Assembly (NCBI GenBank): GCA_027490555.1 | Contig: JAIXXW010000358.1 | Coordinates: forward strand, 1 to 9,434 | Direction of reading: 5' to 3' | DNA length: 9,434 nucleotides | Source of the DNA: Comamonadaceae bacterium | Lineage (GTDB): Bacteria > Pseudomonadota > Gammaproteobacteria > Burkholderiales > Burkholderiaceae_C | Part shown: positions 6,397 through 9,434 of the stretch, in pieces | Position numbering within the stretch: the first letter of the stretch is position 1 | Layout: each line of letters opens with the position of its first letter | Translations under genes and position numbers: made by a program | Notes under the pieces: generated by a model | What the model was told of the DNA's origin: nothing | The model's input: only the letters and a program-made list of their open reading frames with translations | Databases searched by the model: none

Positions 6397-7845
6397 TCAG
6401 TCTTTTTTCTCGACTTTGCGTTCGGCCAATGTGGTGCTGGCTTTCACGGGCAAGCCTTTGAGCTGCCGGATGGCCTGCGCCAGTTGGAAATCCTTGTCGG
6501 AGCCGAACTCGGGCAAGCGGCGTTCGGCTGCTGGCTTTCTGGCGTCTTCTTCCAGCTTCTTGAGAGCCTCTTCGCGGGCTTGTTCGCGGGCGGGGTCTTT
6601 GGCTTCTTCGGCTTGCCTGCCGTTGGACAGGTGTTTTTGCAGATCGGCTTCGCGGGTGCGCAGTGCGGCAAAGACATTGCCGGTTTCGGTTTCGTCCAGC
6701 ATCACATCGGGCACGATGCCCTTGGCCTGGATGGCGCGGCCGCTGGGGGTGTAATAACGGGCCGTGGTGATCTTCAGGGCGGTGTCGGGGCCCAGCTGGC
6801 GCACCGTCTGGACCGAGCCTTTGCCAAAAGTCTGGCTGCCCATCAGGGTGGCCCGTTTGTAATCCTGCAGGGCACCGGCCACGATCTCGCTGGCCGAGGC
6901 CGAGCCTTCATTGACCAGCACCACCAGGGGGACTTTCTTCAAGGCGCCGTTGGTGGCCTGTGTCATCCGGGTGATCGGGTCGTTGCTGCTGTTGCGCCGC
7001 CAGAACTGGGGTGAGGCCCTGTAAGTGAACTTGCTCTCTTCGAGCTGGCCATTGGTGGTGACCACGGTGACGTTCTCTGGCAAAAAGGCTGCAGAAAGCG
7101 CCACGGCCGCATCGAGCAGACCGCCCGGGTCGTTGCGCAAGTCGAGCACCAAGCCCTTGATCTGCGGGTCCTGTTTGTACATTTCCTCGATCTTGCGGGC
7201 GAAGTCTTCCACCGTGCGTTCTTGGAACTGCGACACCCGGATCCAGCCGAATCCGGGCTCGATCAGCCGGGATTTGACCGACTGGGTCTTGATTTCTTCG
7301 CGGATGATGGTGACCGGGAAGGTGCGGTTTTCGGATCTGCGGAAAACCGTCAGCACCACCTTGGTTTTGGGCTCACCGCGCATGCGCTTGACGGCTTCGC
7401 TCAGCGGCATGCCTTTGAGCGGGGTGTCGTCCACTTTGGTGATCAGGTCGTTGGGCTTGAGACCTGCACGGTCGGCCGGTGAACCTTCGATGGGCGAGAC
7501 CACCTTGACCACGCCGTCTTCCTGGCTGATTTCGATGCCAACGCCCACGAACCTCCCGGAGGTGCCTTCAGAGAATTCGCGGAAACTTTTCTTGTCGAAA
7601 TACTGGGAGTGCGGGTCCAGGCTGGAGACCATGCCGGAGATGGCTTCGGTGATGAGCTTGCGCTCGTCCACAGGCTCAACGTAGTCGCTCTTGACCATGC
7701 CAAAGACGGCTGCCAGCTGCTGCAACTCTTCCAGGGGCAGGGGCGCCATGCTGCCGCGGGCCACGGTTTGCAAGGACATCGTGGTCAGCGCCCCCGCCAG
7801 GGCGCCAACGCTGAGCCAGCCGACGATCTTGAGTTTGTGTCCCAT
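6397..7845 (-). CDS. ctpA: Carboxyl-terminal processing protease (S41 family, PDZ-containing)
   Basis: This 482-residue serine protease of the CtpA/Prc family, exported to the periplasm, trims or degrades proteins from their C-termini. Seen: a single N-terminal hydrophobic segment (about 7-29), a signal peptide or anchor; an N-terminal helical region with SSLDPHSQYF (74-83); a PDZ domain at about 96-182 (GVGIEI, SPADRAGLKPNDLI); the protease core with LDLRNDPGGLLD (234-245); catalytic Ser317 in GSASASE; Lys342 in FGKGS, exactly 25 residues later as in this family; and Gln346. The C-terminal portion (about 395-482) is very rich in Glu, Lys, Arg and Ala, and probably helical. The frame is open further upstream, but ATG 7845 is followed directly by the export signal. 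Its ribosome site is weak. It lies 94 bases after gpmA and 24 before the moeB-like gene. Substrates are not predictable from sequence. Confidence 0.95.
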   Translation of the reverse strand: MGHKLKIVGWLSVGALAGALTTMSLQTVARGSMAPLPLEELQQLAAVFGMVKSDYVEPVDERKLITEAISGMVSSLDPHSQYFDKKSFREFSEGTSGRFVGVGIEISQEDGVVKVVSPIEGSPADRAGLKPNDLITKVDDTPLKGMPLSEAVKRMRGEPKTKVVLTVFRRSENRTFPVTIIREEIKTQSVKSRLIEPGFGWIRVSQFQERTVEDFARKIEEMYKQDPQIKGLVLDLRNDPGGLLDAAVALSAAFLPENVTVVTTNGQLEESKFTYRASPQFWRRNSSNDPITRMTQATNGALKKVPLVVLVNEGSASASEIVAGALQDYKRATLMGSQTFGKGSVQTVRQLGPDTALKITTARYYTPSGRAIQAKGIVPDVMLDETETGNVFAALRTREADLQKHLSNGRQAEEAKDPAREQAREEALKKLEEDARKPAAERRLPEFGSDKDFQLAQAIRQLKGLPVKASTTLAERKVEKKD

Positions 7846-7876
7846 GTGCGTGTGCGTGTTCGGTGGAAATCGGCTC

Positions 7877-7882
7877 AATATA
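7877..7882 (-). promoter_or_regulatory. Candidate -10 element upstream of ctpA
   Basis: TATATT on the minus strand in the 94-base gpmA-ctpA gap, about 31 bases before the ctpA ATG. It would give a 5' leader of roughly 25 bases. It is AT-rich against a GC-rich background, but no good -35 hexamer stands 16-18 bases upstream. An imperfect 36-base hairpin (7882-7917) touches it. Weak evidence only. Confidence 0.3.
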
Positions 7883-7939
7883 CACCCGCAAGCCCTGTGG
7901 CGTGGGGCTGGGCGTGTAATTTCCTGTAAAGGCGACGGC

Positions 7940-8683
7940 TCAGCCTTTGGCCTGGCTGGCCACCGCAGCGGCAGCGCGCGCAGCCGCCTCGGCATCGCCC
8001 AAATAGTAGTGGCGGATGGGGCGCAGTTCGGCGTCCAGTTCATAGACCAGCGGGATGCCGTTGGGGATGTTCAGGCCCACGATGTCCTGCTCGGACACAC
8101 CGTCCAGGTACTTGATCAGGGCGCGGATGGAGTTGCCATGGGCCGCGATCAGAATGCGCTCGCCGTTTTGGATGCGCGGCGCAATCACGTTTTGCCAGTA
8201 AGGCACCACGCGGGCCACGGTGTCTTTCAGGCACTCGGTCAGGGGCATGTCTTGGGCGGCAATGTGCGCATAGCGGCGGTCGCTGCTTTCGCAGCGGGGG
8301 TCGTTGGCCTCCAGGGCGGGTGGCGGCGTGTCGTAGCTGCGGCGCCAGGCCAGCACCTGTTCCTCGCCGAACTGCTTGGCCATGTCGGCTTTGTTGAGCC
8401 CTTGCAAGGCGCCGTAATGCCGCTCGTTGAGGCGGTAGTCCTTGATCACCGGCAACCAGGTGCGATCCATTTCGTCCAGGGTGTACCACAACGTGTGGAT
8501 CGCCCGTTTGAGCACCGAGGTGAAGCACAGATCAAAGTCCCATCCCTCAGCCTTGAGGAGTTTGCCCGCCGACATGGCCTGGCTGACGCCGGTTGGGGTC
8601 AGGTCCACATCGGTCCAACCGGTGAATCGGTTTTCCAGGTTCCAGATGGACTCGCCATGGCGGATAAGAACAAGTTTGTACAT
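7940..8683 (-). CDS. gpmA: 2,3-bisphosphoglycerate-dependent phosphoglycerate mutase
   Basis: This 247-residue cytoplasmic glycolytic and gluconeogenic enzyme interconverts 3-phosphoglycerate and 2-phosphoglycerate through a phosphohistidine. Seen: LIRHGES at the N-terminus with catalytic His9; NRFTGWTDVDLT; TSVLKRAIHTL with Arg60; RLNERHYGALQG with Glu87; the long WRRSYDTPPP insert typical of true GpmA; and AAHGNSIRAL with His182. His9, Arg60, Glu87 and His182 match the E. coli catalytic set (His10, Arg61, Glu88, His183) with a one-residue offset. The C-terminus adds an Ala-rich tail (AEAAARAAAAVAS). The start at 8683 is fixed by the conserved N-terminal strand, although its ribosome site is weak. 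It is divergent from the rhodanese-grxC pair, with 115 bases between the starts, and upstream of ctpA in the same direction. Confidence 0.98.
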   Translation of the reverse strand: MYKLVLIRHGESIWNLENRFTGWTDVDLTPTGVSQAMSAGKLLKAEGWDFDLCFTSVLKRAIHTLWYTLDEMDRTWLPVIKDYRLNERHYGALQGLNKADMAKQFGEEQVLAWRRSYDTPPPALEANDPRCESSDRRYAHIAAQDMPLTECLKDTVARVVPYWQNVIAPRIQNGERILIAAHGNSIRALIKYLDGVSEQDIVGLNIPNGIPLVYELDAELRPIRHYYLGDAEAAARAAAAVASQAKG

Positions 8684-8731
8684 GGATAAAAGGGGGCGCG
8701 ATAAGGGTTGGCGACAAAGGTGAAGCCCGTC

Positions 8732-8741
8732 ATTTTAGAAT
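8732..8741. promoter_or_regulatory. Overlapping candidate -10 elements of divergent promoters
   Basis: In the gpmA-rhodanese gap, ATTTTAGAAT reads TAGAAT on the plus strand (8736-8741) and TAAAAT on the minus strand (8732-8737). Each is close to a -10 consensus and faces the correct gene: about 58 bases to the rhodanese start and about 48 bases to gpmA. -35 partners are poor on both strands. If real, RNA polymerase could serve only one direction at a time. Confidence 0.33.
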
Positions 8742-8751
8742 CCGCGCTGGT

Positions 8752-8779
8752 GGGCCTGGACGAGGGCCTGTGTTTTTTT
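8752..8779 (+). terminator. Terminator-like hairpin with T-run in the rhodanese leader
   Basis: GGGCCT (8752-8757) and AGGGCC (8763-8768) can pair as a 6-base stem with one G-G mismatch and a GGACG loop. After a TGTG spacer come seven T residues (8773-8779). It lies between the candidate plus-strand promoter and the rhodanese start, so it would act as a leader attenuator rather than an end-of-gene terminator. The mismatch and the spacer make it weak; it may be fortuitous. Confidence 0.28.
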
Positions 8780-8798
8780 GCCCTAAAAGGTTGGATTT

Positions 8799-9200
8799 GT
8801 GAACTTTCTCCTCGAAAACTGGATGTTGCTGACCGTGGCTTTGGCCTCGGGTTTTGCCTTGCTCTTGCCCACACTGAACAAGGCCGGCAGCCTCGATCCG
8901 CAGGCCGTGGTGCAGCTCATGAACCGTGAAAAGGCGGTGGTGATCGATGTGTGTGAGCCCGATGAGTTCGCGCGCGGCCACATCGTCGGTGCGAAAAACC
9001 TGCCCTTGGCCCAGGTGAACGACAAACTGGCACAGCTGGTGAAAAACAAGTCGACCCCGGTGGTGATGGTTTGCCAGGTGGGCGCACGTTCGTCCCGGGC
9101 CGTGGCTGCGGCGCGCAAGCTGGGCTATGAAAACGTCCAATCGCTGTCCGGGGGGCTGCGGGCCTGGGTGGCCGCCAGCATGCCGACCGAAAAAGCCTGA
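8799..9200 (+). CDS. Membrane-anchored single-domain rhodanese (YibN-like)
   Basis: This 133-residue rhodanese-like protein is probably tethered to the inner membrane and transfers sulfur or handles thiols. Seen: one N-terminal hydrophobic helix (about 8-24) after NFLLEN; then a rhodanese domain with VVIDVCEPDEFARGHIVGA (47-65); the active loop MVCQVGARSSRA with catalytic Cys92 in a six-residue CQVGAR loop; and the closing SLSGGLRAW. Where most rhodaneses have DVREP, this one has DVCEP, giving an extra Cys52. The start codon is GTG (8799) with AAAAGG 8 bases upstream; it places the helix right at the N-terminus. It is followed after 37 bases by grxC, probably in one operon, and is divergent from gpmA. 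The position matches yibN next to grxC in E. coli. The physiological substrate is unknown. Confidence 0.95.
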   Translation: MNFLLENWMLLTVALASGFALLLPTLNKAGSLDPQAVVQLMNREKAVVIDVCEPDEFARGHIVGAKNLPLAQVNDKLAQLVKNKSTPVVMVCQVGARSSRAVAAARKLGYENVQSLSGGLRAWVAASMPTEKA

Positions 9201-9237
9201 TCACGCCATCGCCATTTCCCATTTTTGAGGTTCATAC

Positions 9238-9434
9238 ATGCAAGCCGTCAAGATGTACACCACCGCCGTTTGCCCTTACTGCACGCGTGCCAAGCAAATC
9301 CTCAAGTCCAAGGGGGTGGCCCAGATCGAGGAAATCCGCATCGACACCGATCCGGCGCAGCGCGACCACATGATGCAGACCACAGGTCGCCGCACGGTCC
9401 CCCAGATCTTCATCGGCGCCACCCATGTGGGCGG
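9238..9434 (+). CDS. grxC: Glutaredoxin 3 (3' end cut by window edge)
   Basis: The first 65 residues of a small cytoplasmic glutaredoxin are visible; the family is about 85 residues, so roughly 20 are missing beyond the right edge. It reduces disulfides and mixed glutathione disulfides with glutathione as electron donor. Seen: KMYTTAVCPYCTRAK with the dithiol active site Cys12-Pro-Tyr-Cys15; a beta strand EEIRIDTDP; GRRTVPQIFIG with the conserved TVP cis-proline (Pro55) that contacts glutathione; and the beginning of the HVGG motif. The start at 9238 has GAGG 7 bases upstream. It follows the rhodanese by 37 bases. In related genomes secB and gpsA commonly come next; they are not visible here. 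Confidence 0.98.
   Translation, partial: MQAVKMYTTAVCPYCTRAKQILKSKGVAQIEEIRIDTDPAQRDHMMQTTGRRTVPQIFIGATHVG

Noticed and set aside
7882..7917. Imperfect 36-base hairpin between gpmA and ctpA (ACAC...AGCCC / GGGCT...GTGT)
   Set aside because: It has several bulges and no T-run after it, so it is not a convincing intrinsic terminator; it may only be chance pairing in GC-rich DNA.
7846..8043. Upstream extension of the ctpA frame to an ATG at 8043
   Set aside because: The extension overlaps the end of gpmA, lacks any domain, and would bury the export signal that begins right after ATG 7845.
1..9434. Defence system, mobile element, CRISPR array, tRNA or other RNA gene
   Set aside because: No repeat-spacer pattern, terminal inverted repeats, transposase, integrase or tRNA-like cloverleaf was seen. 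All sizeable coding regions belong to metabolic, transport, redox or proteolytic families.

Overview
The window looks like chromosomal DNA of a high-GC betaproteobacterium, most likely order Burkholderiales and family Comamonadaceae. The evidence is two tandem Bug-type (TctC family) periplasmic binding proteins, a family greatly expanded in that order, together with the gpmA / ctpA / moeB-like and rhodanese / grxC gene blocks and a uniform GC-rich codon style. This placement is an inference from gene content; no rRNA or other marker is present. Ten protein genes fill almost the whole window. No RNA gene, insertion sequence, CRISPR array or phage gene was seen, and no intergenic stretch exceeds about 115 bases.

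Region 1 (1-4876, minus strand) is a compact four-gene run, read in the order Bug receptor (3899-4876), second Bug receptor (2909-3880), sulfatase (1568-2899) and SulP-type anion transporter (1544 running off the left edge). The gaps are 18, 9 and 23 bases, so it is very probably one operon. The receptors are exported, while the sulfatase has every catalytic signature but no signal peptide. The simplest reading is a pathway that captures an organic (probably carboxylated and sulfated) compound in the periplasm, cleaves the sulfate ester in the cytoplasm, and moves the freed sulfate or a related anion with SulP. The substrate cannot be read from the sequence. The membrane subunits that would carry the ligand inward are not in the window.

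Region 2 (4877-5612, plus strand) holds a divergent 112-base intergenic region with an imperfect 17-base dyad, then an exported staphylococcal-nuclease-like enzyme. That gene ends only 4 bases from the end of the convergent MoeB-like gene.

Region 3 (5617-8683, minus strand) is gpmA, then ctpA, then a MoeB/ThiF-family E1-like enzyme. Only 24 bases separate ctpA from the MoeB-like gene, so those two are probably co-transcribed; 94 bases with a candidate promoter separate gpmA from ctpA.

Region 4 (8799-9434, plus strand) diverges from gpmA and holds a membrane-anchored rhodanese and the start of grxC, cut by the right edge. A phosphoglycerate mutase divergent from rhodanese-grxC repeats the gpmM / yibN-grxC-secB-gpsA neighbourhood of E. 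coli, but with the unrelated cofactor-dependent mutase in that position.

Regions 3 and 4 are ordinary conserved chromosomal backbone. The most interesting part is the sulfatase operon of region 1.
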